A DNA stretch of 64,000 nt, taken from Micromonospora sp. WMMD1155. Its GTDB lineage: Bacteria > Actinomycetota > Actinomycetes > Mycobacteriales > Micromonosporaceae. Below the pieces are notes generated by a model. That model had not been told where the DNA came from. It saw nothing but the letters and a program-made list of their open reading frames with translations, and searched no databases. The stretch spans positions 1,214,501 through 1,278,500 of the forward strand of contig NZ_CP120742.1 of the NCBI RefSeq assembly GCF_029581275.1, in the 5' to 3' direction. Below are positions 9,098 through 17,773 of the stretch, one piece after another. Position 1 is the first letter of the stretch. Every line of letters starts with the position of its first letter. Position numbers and translations under genes: made by a program.

Positions 9098-9758
9098 CGC
9101 GGGTCGGCCCGGCACCACGACCGCGGCGAGGATCCGCGCCGACGTCGCCCGCCGGGTCGCCGGGTCCGCCGCGGCCGGCTGCGCGGTGGCCGGTGCGGTC
9201 GCGGTGACGGTCGCCGTGGTCGCCGGTCCCGGCCCGGGCTTCACCGGGTACGTCAGCGAGGCGGGCATCGCCGACAGCGCGCACGCCCTGACGTACCGGA
9301 TCGGGGTTCTCGCCCTTGCCGCGGCGCTGCTGCTGATCGGTGTGGCGCTGCCTGCCGGGGTGTGGGCGGCCCCGGCGTTGCTCGCCATCGGCGCCGTCTG
9401 CACCGCCGTGTCCGGGGCGGTGACCTGCTCTGCCGGCTGCCCGCTGCCGCCGTTCGAGCGTGCGACGGTGGCGGATCTGGTGCACGGCGGCGCGAGCATC
9501 GCGGCGATCGCGGCGGTGGTCTTCGCCATGGTCACGCTCACCGTGTCCGGGGCGGCGGGCCGGGTGGTACGCCGACTGGCCGCCCTGGCCGCCGCGCTGG
9601 CCCTGCCGCTCTGCGCCGCCGTCGGGCTGGCGATGCTCGTCGTCGGCCGGGGCACGTTCGTGGGCGTGCTGGAACGGCTGATCCTCGCGCTCGCCGTGCT
9701 GTGGGGGTTGGCCACCGCCACCGCGCTGGCCCTGGCGCCGAAAGGTCAACCGTTGTAA
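9090..9758 (+). CDS. DUF998 family membrane protein
   Basis: A 222-residue protein with about six hydrophobic segments, matching DUF998, a group of small integral membrane proteins of unknown function. The first segment begins near residue 22 after a basic N-terminus. CSAGCPLPPFERATVADLVHGGAS, between two helices, contains the paired cysteines and the DLVHG motif often seen in the family. It starts inside the last codons of the GST-like gene (8-base overlap, different frame), which implies coupled translation. A redox or detoxification partnership is only suggested by that. Confidence 0.75.
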   Translation: MVDAGRPGTTTAARIRADVARRVAGSAAAGCAVAGAVAVTVAVVAGPGPGFTGYVSEAGIADSAHALTYRIGVLALAAALLLIGVALPAGVWAAPALLAIGAVCTAVSGAVTCSAGCPLPPFERATVADLVHGGASIAAIAAVVFAMVTLTVSGAAGRVVRRLAALAAALALPLCAAVGLAMLVVGRGTFVGVLERLILALAVLWGLATATALALAPKGQPL

Positions 9759-9942
9759 GGAGCCTCACGCCGACAGCTCCTTGCCGGGCACGGAAATCGG
9801 CGTACCGTCGGCGAACGATGACCAATGTCTGGGGCCTCACTGTCCGCCTGTATGTCGATCTCCGACTGCAGGCCAGTGGCATCTGTCCGGGCTAGCGCGC
9901 TTCCACGCCTGCCCTGAATCAGACCGGACAAATGGATAGACC

Positions 9943-11247
9943 ATGCCCTTCAGCCTGCGCAAAATCCCCTTCTCCGTGCAGATCCTGCTCGGCCTCGTGC
10001 TCGGCGTCGCGCTGGGCTTCCTGGCCCGCACCAACGACCTGAGCTGGCTGACCAGCACCCTGCACACCGTCGGCAGCCTCTTCGTCCAGCTCCTCAAGCT
10101 GGCCGTACCGCCGTTGGTCTTCACCGCCATCGTGGTCAGCGTGGTCAGCCTGCGCGGTGTCGCCAACGCCGCCCGGCTCGCCCTCAAGACCCTGATGTGG
10201 TTCGGCATCACCGCCCTGGTCGCGGTGAGCATCGGCATCGGGCTCGGCCTGCTCATCAACCCGGGCAGGGGCGTCTCCCTCGACCTGGGTGGCGCGACCC
10301 CGCCGAAGAACACCGGCTCGTGGACCGACTTCCTCACCGGCATCGTGCCGACCAACCCGATCGGCGCGTTCGTCGAGGGCAACGTCCTCCAGATCGTCTT
10401 CCTGGCCCTCGTCATCGGTGCGGCCGCGCTGCTGGTCGGTGACGCCGCCGAGCCGTTCGTCGCGCTCAACCGTTCCCTGCTGGAGATCGTCCAGAAGGCG
10501 CTCTGGTGGGTCATCCGCCTCGCCCCGATCGGCACCCTCGGCCTGATCGGCAACGCCGTCGCCTCGTACGGCTGGGACCTGCTGGCCCCTCTCGCGAAGT
10601 TCACCACCGCCGTCTACGTCGGCTGCGCCATCGTGCTGTTCGTGGTCTACCCGCTGGTGCTGGTCCTCGCCGGCCGGCTCAACCCGCTGCGCTTCTTCGC
10701 CGGCGCCTGGCCGGCCATCGAGCTGGCCTTCGTGTCCCGCTCCTCGGTCGGCACCATGCCGGTGACCCAGCGTTCCGTCGAGCGGCTCGGCGTGCCCCGC
10801 GAGTACGCCTCGTTCGCGGTGCCGTTCGGCGCCACCACGAAGATGGACGGTTGCGCCGCCATCTACCCGGCGCTCGCCGCGATCTTCGTGGCCCAGGTGT
10901 TCGGTGTGCAGCTCGGCGTGACCGACTACCTGCTGATCGCCTTCGTCTCGGTGGTCGGTTCGGCGGCCACCGCCGGCCTGACCGGCGCGATCGTGATGCT
11001 GACCCTGACCCTCAGCACGCTGGGCCTGCCGCTGGCCGGCGCCGGCCTGCTGCTGGCCATCGACCCGATCCTGGACATGATCCGCACCGCCACCAACGTG
11101 GCCGGGCAGGCCCTGGTGCCGACCGTCGTCGCCGCCCGCGAGGGCACCCTCGACCGCGTCGCGTACGAGTCCGCCGGTCGACGTGACCTGACCGAGCCGA
11201 AGCCGGTCGCCGAGACCCGGCCCGACCTGACCCCCGTTCCTGCCTGA
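9943..11247 (+). CDS. Dicarboxylate/amino acid:cation symporter (DAACS, GltP/DctA type)
   Basis: A 434-residue secondary transporter that takes up glutamate, aspartate or C4-dicarboxylates with protons or sodium. Family marks are the hairpin SRSSVGTMPVTQRSVE (usual SSSxxTLP), the TKMDGCAAIYP motif (usual NMDGT), and IDPILDMIRTATNVAGQ near the C-terminus. The changes from Ser to Arg in the first motif and Thr to Cys in the second may alter substrate preference. A strong hairpin terminator follows. The start is the first ATG before the helix-forming stretch; the ribosome site (GGATAG) is weak. Confidence 0.92.
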   Translation: MPFSLRKIPFSVQILLGLVLGVALGFLARTNDLSWLTSTLHTVGSLFVQLLKLAVPPLVFTAIVVSVVSLRGVANAARLALKTLMWFGITALVAVSIGIGLGLLINPGRGVSLDLGGATPPKNTGSWTDFLTGIVPTNPIGAFVEGNVLQIVFLALVIGAAALLVGDAAEPFVALNRSLLEIVQKALWWVIRLAPIGTLGLIGNAVASYGWDLLAPLAKFTTAVYVGCAIVLFVVYPLVLVLAGRLNPLRFFAGAWPAIELAFVSRSSVGTMPVTQRSVERLGVPREYASFAVPFGATTKMDGCAAIYPALAAIFVAQVFGVQLGVTDYLLIAFVSVVGSAATAGLTGAIVMLTLTLSTLGLPLAGAGLLLAIDPILDMIRTATNVAGQALVPTVVAAREGTLDRVAYESAGRRDLTEPKPVAETRPDLTPVPA

Positions 11248-11262
11248 CCACACCACCCGGCA

Positions 11263-11298
11263 CGGCGACGGACCCCTCTCCCCGGGGGTCCGTCGCCG
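11263..11298 (+). terminator. Strong hairpin terminator after the symporter gene
   Basis: A perfect 14-bp GC-rich stem (11263-11276 with 11285-11298) and an 8-base loop follow the symporter stop by 15 bases. No U-tract follows. The flavin oxidoreductase gene begins 25 bases further on, so this hairpin probably separates the two units. Confidence 0.8.
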
Positions 11299-11323
11299 TC
11301 GCCGTTCCGAGAGGATGTCCCCC

Positions 11324-12391
11324 ATGAGCTCCCTGTTCACCCCCCTGGCCCTGCGTGGCGTCACACTGCCCAACCGGATCGCGATGGCGCCGATGTGCCA
11401 GTACTCCTGCGGCCCCGACGGTCTGCCCACCGACTGGCACCTGACCCACCTCGGCTCTCGCGCGGTCGGCGGTGCCGGTCTGGTGATGACCGAGGCGACG
11501 GCCGTGCTCCCCGAGGGCCGGATCAGCCCCCAGGACACCGGGCTGTGGTCCGGTGCCCACGTCGACGCGTGGCGGCCGGTGACCGCGTTCATCGCCGCCC
11601 ACGGCGCGGTGCCGGCCGTGCAGCTCGCGCACGCCGGGTTCAAGGCCTCCACGTACCGGCCGTGGGCACCGGAACGCGGCGGCGTGCCGGACGCCGAGGG
11701 CGGCTGGACGCCCGTCGCGCCCGGCTCCGAGCCGTTCACCACCGGCTACCGGACGCCCACCAGCCTCGACGACGCCGGCATCGCCGGTGTGGTCGAGGCG
11801 TTCGCGACCGCCGCCGAACGGGCGCTGGACGCCGGCTTCACCGTCGTGGAGATCCACGCCGCGCACGGTTACCTGCTCAACGAGTTCCTGTCGCCGTTGA
11901 CCAACCACCGCACCGACTCCTACGGCGGCGACCGGGCCGCCCGGATGCGGCTCACCCTGGAGGTGGCCCGCGCGGTGCGCGCCGCGGTCGGCGAGGACGT
12001 GCCGGTGCTGACCCGGATCTCCGCGACCGACTGGGTCGAGGGCGGCTGGACGATCGAGGACAGCGTGGCACTGGCCGGCGAGTTGGCCGGCGTCGGCGTC
12101 GACCTGGTCGACGCGTCGTCCGGGGGCGTCAGCGTCGAGCAGCGCATCCCGCTCGGTCCCGGCTACCAGGTGCCGCTGGCCGCTCGGATCCGCCGCGAAG
12201 CCGGTGTGCCGACCGGCGCGGTGGGCCTGATCGTCGAGCCCGAGCACGCCGAGCAGATCGTCGCCGGCGGCGAAGCGGACCTGGTGCTGCTCGGCCGGGA
12301 GCTGCTGCGCGACCCGTACTGGCCGCACCGGGCCGCCGCGAAGCTCGGCGTCACGTACAGCGGCCCCGACCAGTACGCCCGCGCCTACTGA
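11324..12391 (+). CDS. Old Yellow Enzyme-family NADH:flavin oxidoreductase (YqjM-like)
   Basis: A 355-residue FMN-dependent ene-reductase that reduces activated C=C bonds with NAD(P)H. It belongs to the YqjM (thermophilic-like) subgroup: N-terminal LFTPLALRGVTLPNRIAMAP, the redox-tuning Cys in MCQYSC, substrate-binding HAAHGYLLNEFLSP, and NHRTDSYGG. The C-terminus holds the FMN-phosphate loop LGRELLRDPYWP. The ATG at 11324 lies 9 bases after GAGAGG (11309-11314); the in-frame ATG at 11315 directly abuts that site and is less likely. A bidirectional terminator separates it from the convergent ABC transporter gene. Confidence 0.92.
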   Translation: MSSLFTPLALRGVTLPNRIAMAPMCQYSCGPDGLPTDWHLTHLGSRAVGGAGLVMTEATAVLPEGRISPQDTGLWSGAHVDAWRPVTAFIAAHGAVPAVQLAHAGFKASTYRPWAPERGGVPDAEGGWTPVAPGSEPFTTGYRTPTSLDDAGIAGVVEAFATAAERALDAGFTVVEIHAAHGYLLNEFLSPLTNHRTDSYGGDRAARMRLTLEVARAVRAAVGEDVPVLTRISATDWVEGGWTIEDSVALAGELAGVGVDLVDASSGGVSVEQRIPLGPGYQVPLAARIRREAGVPTGAVGLIVEPEHAEQIVAGGEADLVLLGRELLRDPYWPHRAAAKLGVTYSGPDQYARAY

Positions 12392-12399
12392 CCTGACGT

Positions 12400-12435
12400 G
12401 GTCGGGCGGCTGCCGTACCCGGCAGCCGCCCGACC
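12400..12435. terminator. Bidirectional hairpin terminator
   Basis: A perfect 16-bp stem (12400-12415 with 12420-12435) with a 4-base TACC loop fills the gap between the convergent oxidoreductase and ABC transporter genes, ending 1 base before the ABC stop codon. Confidence 0.85.
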
Positions 12436-12436
12436 G

Positions 12437-15400
12437 TCAGCCGGCCAGGTGCGACCAGTCGCCCTCCAGCTCCTGCCAGGTGCCCTGGGCCGCGACCGCC
12501 CCACCGAGCAACACCACCACGTGATCGGCCCGGACCAGCGCCGCGCGCTTCGCGGTCGAGCCGACCACCGTCACCCCGTGGTCGCGCAACGCCTGCCACA
12601 ACGCCAGCTCGGTGGTGACGTCCAGCGCCGACGACACGTCGTCGGCGACCAACAGTTCGGTACGCGGTGCCAGCGCCCGCGCCAGCGCCAACCGCTGCAA
12701 CTGCCCGCCGGAGAGCCGGGTGCCCTTGTGCCCGATGAGCAGACCGAGCCCACCACCGGCGGCGACCAGGTCGTGGTCGAGCTGGGCGGTGCTGACCGCA
12801 CCGGCCGCGTCGACCTGGTGCCCGAGGGCGATGTTCTCGGCGACCGTGCCGGACAGCACCCGGGGCAACTGGCCGACGTAGCCGACCTGGTTGGGGCGCA
12901 GGAACAACTCCGGCTCGGTGACCGGATCACCGTTCCAGGCCAGCTCACCGGTGTGGTGCACGATCCCGGCCAGCGCCCGCAGCAACGAGGACTTACCCGA
13001 CCCGACCGGCCCGACCACCAGCACCAACTGCCCACGCCGCACGGTCAGGTCCACGTTCCGGACGGCCACCGTGCCGTCGGAGTGCACCACCCCGAAATCG
13101 CGCAGCTCCAGGCGGCGCAGCGGATGCCGGGGCGGCGGCGTCGGCGCGGGCGCCGTCCCGGCGGCCAGGTCGACAGCCGGAACCCCGGCGGAGTACGCGC
13201 TCACTCCGGTCATCGCCGCCGTCCGCCGGGTCCAGACCCGCGCCGACGGCAGCTGGGAGATCAACGACGCGGTGGTCCAGGCGAACCACCGTGCCGCACC
13301 CAACGTGGAGACGGCCACCAGCACCGCACCGGCGGACAGCCCGCCGCCCAGGTAGAGCGCCCACGCGCCGATCGGCAACAGTCCGCTGGCCATCGACGGG
13401 GTGGAACGCGCCCACACCTGCACCGAGATCTCCCGCCGCTGCCGGTCACTGCGCAGCACGTCCAGGCCGGCCAGATGGCGTAACACCGCCGTCGTAGCAC
13501 CGGCGAGCTTCACCGTCCGCGCCGCGGACAGCGCGGAGACCAGCGCCGTGGCGAAGGCGGCCCGTGCCGCCACCGTGGCCCGGGCGGCACGTTCGAGCTT
13601 CGGCCCGAACAGCGTCGCCGCCAACCCGGAGACGACCATCGTGCCGAGGAAGAACAGCCCCGGTACGACACTGCCGGTGACCGCCGTCATGGCCACGACC
13701 AGGACCAGCGCCACCGACTGGTCCAGCACGTTGTCGGCGAGCTGAACCACCCGCTCGGTGTCGCCGCCCTGCGCCACGACCTCCGCCGGGGTGTGCGAGC
13801 TGACCCGGCGCGGCCCGGTCTGACCGTGCACCAGGCGCAGGCCGATCCGCAGCATCTGCCGCACCCACCAACCCGGGAACCAGACATGGGTGTAGTACGG
13901 CAGCGGCAGGGTGACCAGCAACCCGGCAACGATCCCCACCGCCGGCAGGTACGGGCTGCCGGTGCCGTCGACCAGATCAGCCCAGAGCCACGGCAGCACC
14001 GGCCCGTCCAGCCCCAGCAGGCTCAACCCGAGGAACAGCACTATCGCGGCCATCCCGTACCGGGGATCGTTGAGACAGAGCCGGAATATCTCCCGCAACG
14101 TACGGGCCGGCGGCACGGGCGGCAGCGGCGGCGGGTCGGCCCGGGTGGGCCCGACCGACCCGCTCGTCGCCTCGACGGGCTCGACCGGCTCGGCCTGTTC
14201 GACCGGCTCGGCCTGCTTGCCCGGCTCGACCAGCTCAGCGCGCCCGGTCCTTGGTTCGTCCGGATCGGGCCGCACGGTCGTCGGCTCGCCCAGGTCGGGC
14301 CGCACGGTTGCCGGCTCGTCCGGGTCGGGCCGCACGATCGTCGGCTCGCCCAGGTCGGGCCGCACGGTTGCCGGCTCGCCCGGGTCGGGCCGCACGGTTG
14401 CCGGCTCGCCCGGGTCGGCCCACGGGCTCGCCGAGTCGGTCGGCCAGGCGGGGTTGGCCGAGTCGGTCGGCCAAGCGGCGGCCAGGGCCGGGCTGGTCGG
14501 CCAGGCGGCGTTGGGCAGGTCGGTCGGCCAGGCGGCGGCCGGGTCCGGGCCGACCAGCAGGTCGGTGCCGCCGCCCGCGCGGCCGGCCGGTGCCGCCGCG
14601 GCGAAGGCGGCAGCGTGACTGGTGGCCAGCAGTTCGGCGAAGCGCGTCGACGTCTCCAGCGGACCGGCCTCCACCACCGCGCCGTCAGCCAGAACCACCA
14701 CCTCGTCGCAACGGCGCACGGAGGAGAGCCGGTGCGCGATGACGATGCCGATCCGGTCGCGCAACAGTCGTTCGGTGGCTCGTTGCACCCGCGCCTCGGT
14801 CACCGGGTCGAGACGCGCGGTGGCCTCGTCGAGGATCACCACATGCGGGTCACGGACCAGGATCCGGGCGAACGCCACCAACTGCTCCTGACCTGCGGAG
14901 AGCACATGCCCACCCTCCCCCAACCGGGTCGCCGAACCGTCCGGCAGCTCGGCGATCCAGCCCGCCAGCCCCAGCTCGTCGAGCGCGCGGGCTGCGGCGT
15001 CGAGCAGATCCGAGTCGAAGAGTGCGACGTTCTCGGCGAGCGTGCCGGCCAGGATCTCGGTGCGTTGCGGCACCAGCGCCACCCAGCGGCGCAGTTGTTC
15101 GACGTCGAGGTCACGCAGGTCGGTGCCGCCGAGGAAGACCGTTCCCGGTGGCACGTCGACCGCCCTGGTGAGCACCTTCGCCAGTGTCGACTTACCCGAA
15201 CCGGTCCGCCCGATCAGCGCGTACGAGCGACCCCGCGCGAAGGTCAGATCGAGCCCGCGCAAGGCGGCCCCCCGGCCACCCTCCTGGTACGTGAACGTCA
15301 GGTCCTCGATGTGCAGGTCACCTTCGCTCGGGCTGGCCCCTCCGACGGGCTCCTGCCGAGCACGCTGGAGCAACTGCACCCGGGCCCACGCGCCGAGAGC

Positions 15401-16270
15401 CTCCTGGATCTCCGGCACCATCCGACTGACGTGTTCTGCTGTCGCACCGAAGGCGAGCGCCAGCAGCCAGATGGCGGTGAGGCGGGCGGCGTCGACCCGG
15501 CCGGTGGCCAGCGCCCAGGCGCCGCCGAGCACCACCACGCCGATGCCGGCCCGGATCGTCGCGGTGGCGGCCGTCGCCACCTTGGCGGACAGCACCCAGA
15601 CCACGCGGCCGCGGGACAGCACGGCGGCGGCGCGCCGCGCGTACAGCCGCAGCACGTACGGCCGGGCCAGACTGGTGCGTACGTCGTCCTGGCCGTGCAC
15701 CGCCTCCTCCATCACCGCGGCCAGGTCCGACCACGCCTCCTCCTCGGCCATCCGTGCCGGACCGATCCGCGCGGTGGGCCGGCGAAGGCTGACGGCGAGC
15801 ACCACAGTGAGCAGCAGCATCGCCACCCCGGCCGGCCACCACACGGCCAGGGCCACGACCATCGACAGCAGACCGACGCAGAGCCCCTGGGCGAGCCGCG
15901 TGCCCTGGTTACGGATGGCCGACGCCACCTGGTAGACGTCCCCGTCGATCCGGTCGAGCAACTCACCGACCGGTGTGGTTTCCAGCGTCGGCAGGTCCTG
16001 TCCGAGTGCGACCCGGCAGAGCCGGCGGCGCACGTCAGCGGACCAGTCGGCGGTCAGACCGGCCATCAAGAGGCTCACCGCGAGGTCACTGAGGACCACA
16101 GCGACCAGAGCCGCGGCCAGCACGGCGAAGAAGCCGGCCGAGCGGTGCACGAGCACCGCACCCGCCAGCGCCGAGGCACCGGCCTGACCGGCGGCACCGA
16201 GCACGATCAGGGTGACCACGATCGTCATTCGGCGCGTCGAGGTGTCCCACAGATCTCGGAGCAGGCGCAT
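12437..16270 (-). CDS. Fused double ABC exporter (TMD-NBD-TMD-NBD) with a degenerate second ATPase
   Basis: A 1277-residue protein holding a whole ABC exporter in one chain. TMD1 spans about 1-300, NBD1 about 320-545, a repetitive Pro/Glu-rich linker about 575-720, TMD2 about 730-1010 and NBD2 about 1050-1270. NBD1 is intact apart from LSAGQ in place of LSGGQ: Walker A GRTGSGKS, Walker B VVILDEAT (Glu482) and H-loop His513 in IAHR. NBD2 keeps GPVGSGKS and LSGGQ but has Asp1211 where the catalytic Glu is expected (LLVADDVSS), and the H-loop His is lost (GSTAKR). So one nucleotide site is probably weak, as in heterodimeric exporters. GGAGG lies 7 bases before the ATG. The cargo is unknown. Confidence 0.92.
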   Translation of the reverse strand: MRLLRDLWDTSTRRMTIVVTLIVLGAAGQAGASALAGAVLVHRSAGFFAVLAAALVAVVLSDLAVSLLMAGLTADWSADVRRRLCRVALGQDLPTLETTPVGELLDRIDGDVYQVASAIRNQGTRLAQGLCVGLLSMVVALAVWWPAGVAMLLLTVVLAVSLRRPTARIGPARMAEEEAWSDLAAVMEEAVHGQDDVRTSLARPYVLRLYARRAAAVLSRGRVVWVLSAKVATAATATIRAGIGVVVLGGAWALATGRVDAARLTAIWLLALAFGATAEHVSRMVPEIQEALGAWARVQLLQRARQEPVGGASPSEGDLHIEDLTFTYQEGGRGAALRGLDLTFARGRSYALIGRTGSGKSTLAKVLTRAVDVPPGTVFLGGTDLRDLDVEQLRRWVALVPQRTEILAGTLAENVALFDSDLLDAAARALDELGLAGWIAELPDGSATRLGEGGHVLSAGQEQLVAFARILVRDPHVVILDEATARLDPVTEARVQRATERLLRDRIGIVIAHRLSSVRRCDEVVVLADGAVVEAGPLETSTRFAELLATSHAAAFAAAAPAGRAGGGTDLLVGPDPAAAWPTDLPNAAWPTSPALAAAWPTDSANPAWPTDSASPWADPGEPATVRPDPGEPATVRPDLGEPTIVRPDPDEPATVRPDLGEPTTVRPDPDEPRTGRAELVEPGKQAEPVEQAEPVEPVEATSGSVGPTRADPPPLPPVPPARTLREIFRLCLNDPRYGMAAIVLFLGLSLLGLDGPVLPWLWADLVDGTGSPYLPAVGIVAGLLVTLPLPYYTHVWFPGWWVRQMLRIGLRLVHGQTGPRRVSSHTPAEVVAQGGDTERVVQLADNVLDQSVALVLVVAMTAVTGSVVPGLFFLGTMVVSGLAATLFGPKLERAARATVAARAAFATALVSALSAARTVKLAGATTAVLRHLAGLDVLRSDRQRREISVQVWARSTPSMASGLLPIGAWALYLGGGLSAGAVLVAVSTLGAARWFAWTTASLISQLPSARVWTRRTAAMTGVSAYSAGVPAVDLAAGTAPAPTPPPRHPLRRLELRDFGVVHSDGTVAVRNVDLTVRRGQLVLVVGPVGSGKSSLLRALAGIVHHTGELAWNGDPVTEPELFLRPNQVGYVGQLPRVLSGTVAENIALGHQVDAAGAVSTAQLDHDLVAAGGGLGLLIGHKGTRLSGGQLQRLALARALAPRTELLVADDVSSALDVTTELALWQALRDHGVTVVGSTAKRAALVRADHVVVLLGGAVAAQGTWQELEGDWSHLAG
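14251..14415. repeat. 30-bp in-frame minisatellite in the ABC linker
   Basis: Five full 30-base units (starting at 14251, 14281, 14311, 14341 and 14371) and part of a sixth encode 10-residue repeats of the type EPATVRPDPG between the two halves of the ABC exporter. The units differ at only a few bases. A second, looser repeat of WPTD motifs lies just before it in the protein (about 14420-14550). Confidence 0.9.
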
Positions 16271-16565
16271 GGAAAATCCTCCGGACGTGGGGTGGCGGAG
16301 ACTTAAGCCTGCCGACGTAGGTGCGCCGTCTCAACCGATTTTCCGGGCCCTGAGCAGGGCGTCGACCATGTCCCCACCGGTGACGCCGCGCCCCGACGAC
16401 CCATGGGGCGGTGCCGCGCCCTCGACACGCCAAGAACCCCACCGGTGGTGCGCGCCCTCGACACCTCGGCAACCCGTCGGGCGGTGACGGACCTCGACGA
16501 CCAGCACCCGCAACGCCCCCAGACCTCGCCGCCCTGCCGCGACGCCCCCGAACCTCCCAGACCGG
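16271..16565. other. Intergenic region upstream of the ABC exporter
   Basis: About 295 bases with no credible protein. It should contain the ABC exporter promoter. GCGCCCTCGACAC occurs twice about 40 bases apart (near 16408 and 16451), otherwise nothing distinctive is seen. Confidence 0.4.
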
Positions 16566-16646
16566 CATGATCGACGCGTTTCCGGTGAAGTCGCGGTATC
16601 AACCCCGCGCGGATACCGCGATTTCGGCGAAGTCGAGTGGATCATG
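16566..16646. repeat. 81-bp palindromic intergenic element bounded by CATGATC
   Basis: Two 35-base arms (16566-16600 and 16612-16646) match at 27 positions around an 11-base loop. The innermost 10 bases, TCGCGGTATC/GATACCGCGA, pair perfectly. The outer ends read CATGATC/GATCATG. Size and position suit a REP/MITE-like element or a large hairpin; it encodes nothing. Confidence 0.7.
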
Positions 16647-16765
16647 CGTGAGGCGGGGGGTTCTGCCCGCAGGCGTGGGTGCCGTGGGGTCCGGGGCCGT
16701 GTCGGTCCGGTACGGTTTGTTCCGTTTGGGTGGTATGTGGGTGTGGTCGGCGGCACTCGTCGGTC

Positions 16766-16965
16766 GGAATGACGGCCGGGCCGGGGTCGTTACACACCCT
16801 GACGATGGCAGGACCACGGCCGGTCGGCTCGATGGTCCGCCCCCGGGAATGACCCCCGAACCCGGGTCGTTACACCTGGACCCCGGCCCGACCGGCACCC
16901 CGTTCCACCGGGTGCTCACGGACTCGGCCGACCCCGGAATGACCCGGCCCGCCGGGTCGTTACAC
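16766..16965 (+). promoter_or_regulatory. Three tandem GGAAT-N18-GTT promoter-like boxes
   Basis: GGAAT is followed after exactly 18 bases by GTT three times: 16766-16791, 16846-16871 and 16936-16961. All three share the extended form GGAATGAC-N11-GGTCGTTACAC. GGAAT-N18-GTT is the recognition pattern of the disulfide-stress sigma factor SigR and its relatives. They point toward the lysozyme-like gene at 17106, leaving a leader of roughly 135 bases from the last box. Alternatively they are copies of a small repeat, since the spacer ends also form hairpins. Confidence 0.5.
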
Positions 16966-17105
16966 CCGGACCCCGGCGCCACGAGCCCCCGCCCGTAGGC
17001 CGCCGATGATCCCCCAAGACTTCCCCCGTTTGTTGCAGCGCCGGACGAGGTGCTCGCACCCGCCGTACCCGGGTGGGTGTTCTGACCCCCGAAGGAGCTT
17101 CCCCC

Positions 17106-17669
17106 ATGACCACGATCATGCGTAAGAGTGTGCTGTCCGTTGCTGGTCTGGCGTTCGCCGGTGGTGTGTTCGCCGGTCCGATCGCCGCCCACGCCAACCC
17201 CGTCGACGCCAAGCCCGCCACCGCTGTCGCAGTGCAGGCGGGTGCGCCGAAGCCGCAGGGTGAGCAGTCGCACATCGACCTGAACGGTGAGCAGACCGCG
17301 AACGTGAAGGCGATCATCGCCGCCACGAAGAAGGCGGGTCTGCCGGAGCGGGCTGCGGTGATCTCGATCGCGACGAGCCTGCAGGAGTCGAAGTTGGAGA
17401 ACCTGGGCCACCTCGGCGACGCCAACGACCACGACTCGCTGGGCCTGTTCCAGCAGCGCCCGTCCAGTGGTTGGGGTACGCCGGAGCAGATCACCGACCC
17501 CGCCTACTCCACGACGGCGTTCTTGAAGGGTCTGAAGCAGGTCGACGGGTGGCAGGGCATGCCGCTGACGGATGCCGCGCAGACCGTGCAGGTCTCGGCC
17601 TACCCGGACGCGTACGCCCAGTGGGAGCAGCAGGCCACCGACCTGGTCGGCCAGTACTGGAACAGCTGA
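17106..17669 (+). CDS. Secreted lysozyme-fold (transglycosylase-like) protein
   Basis: A 187-residue exported protein. A signal peptide is clear: basic MRKS, a hydrophobic stretch, and a likely cleavage after AHA near residue 34. The mature part resembles lysozyme-like domains attached to actinobacterial cell-wall hydrolases: AAVISIATSLQESKL with a Glu in the catalytic position, then DSLGLFQQRPSSGWGTPEQI and VSAYPDAYAQWE. It probably acts on peptidoglycan outside the cell, but activity is unproven. AAGGAG lies 8 bases before the ATG at 17106, preferred over an upstream GTG. Three promoter-like boxes lie upstream and a strong terminator follows. Confidence 0.82.
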   Translation: MTTIMRKSVLSVAGLAFAGGVFAGPIAAHANPVDAKPATAVAVQAGAPKPQGEQSHIDLNGEQTANVKAIIAATKKAGLPERAAVISIATSLQESKLENLGHLGDANDHDSLGLFQQRPSSGWGTPEQITDPAYSTTAFLKGLKQVDGWQGMPLTDAAQTVQVSAYPDAYAQWEQQATDLVGQYWNS

Positions 17670-17690
17670 CCCCGCACCGAAACAGCTCGA

Positions 17691-17730
17691 CCGCTGGCCG
17701 GCACCCCCACAACGGGGTGCCGGCCAGCGG
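17691..17730 (+). terminator. Strong hairpin terminator
   Basis: A perfect 17-bp stem (17691-17707 with 17714-17730) with a 6-base loop follows the lysozyme-like gene by 21 bases. Confidence 0.85.
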
Positions 17731-17773
17731 CATATCCACCACCGCCACCACGGGTGGCGGCGCGTCCACACCG

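Noticed and set aside
9919..11742. A 607-codon minus-strand open frame
   Set aside because: It is antisense to the symporter and the flavin oxidoreductase and is made of low-complexity Asp/Gly/Arg residues.
16271..17105. Possible c-di-AMP (ydaO) riboswitch before the cell-wall gene
   Set aside because: Such riboswitches precede many actinobacterial wall hydrolases, but the conserved ydaO segments were not recognisable here.
16599..17771. A 390-codon minus-strand open frame over the lysozyme-like gene
   Set aside because: The plus-strand gene has a ribosome site, signal peptide and recognised motifs; the minus-strand product does not look like a protein.
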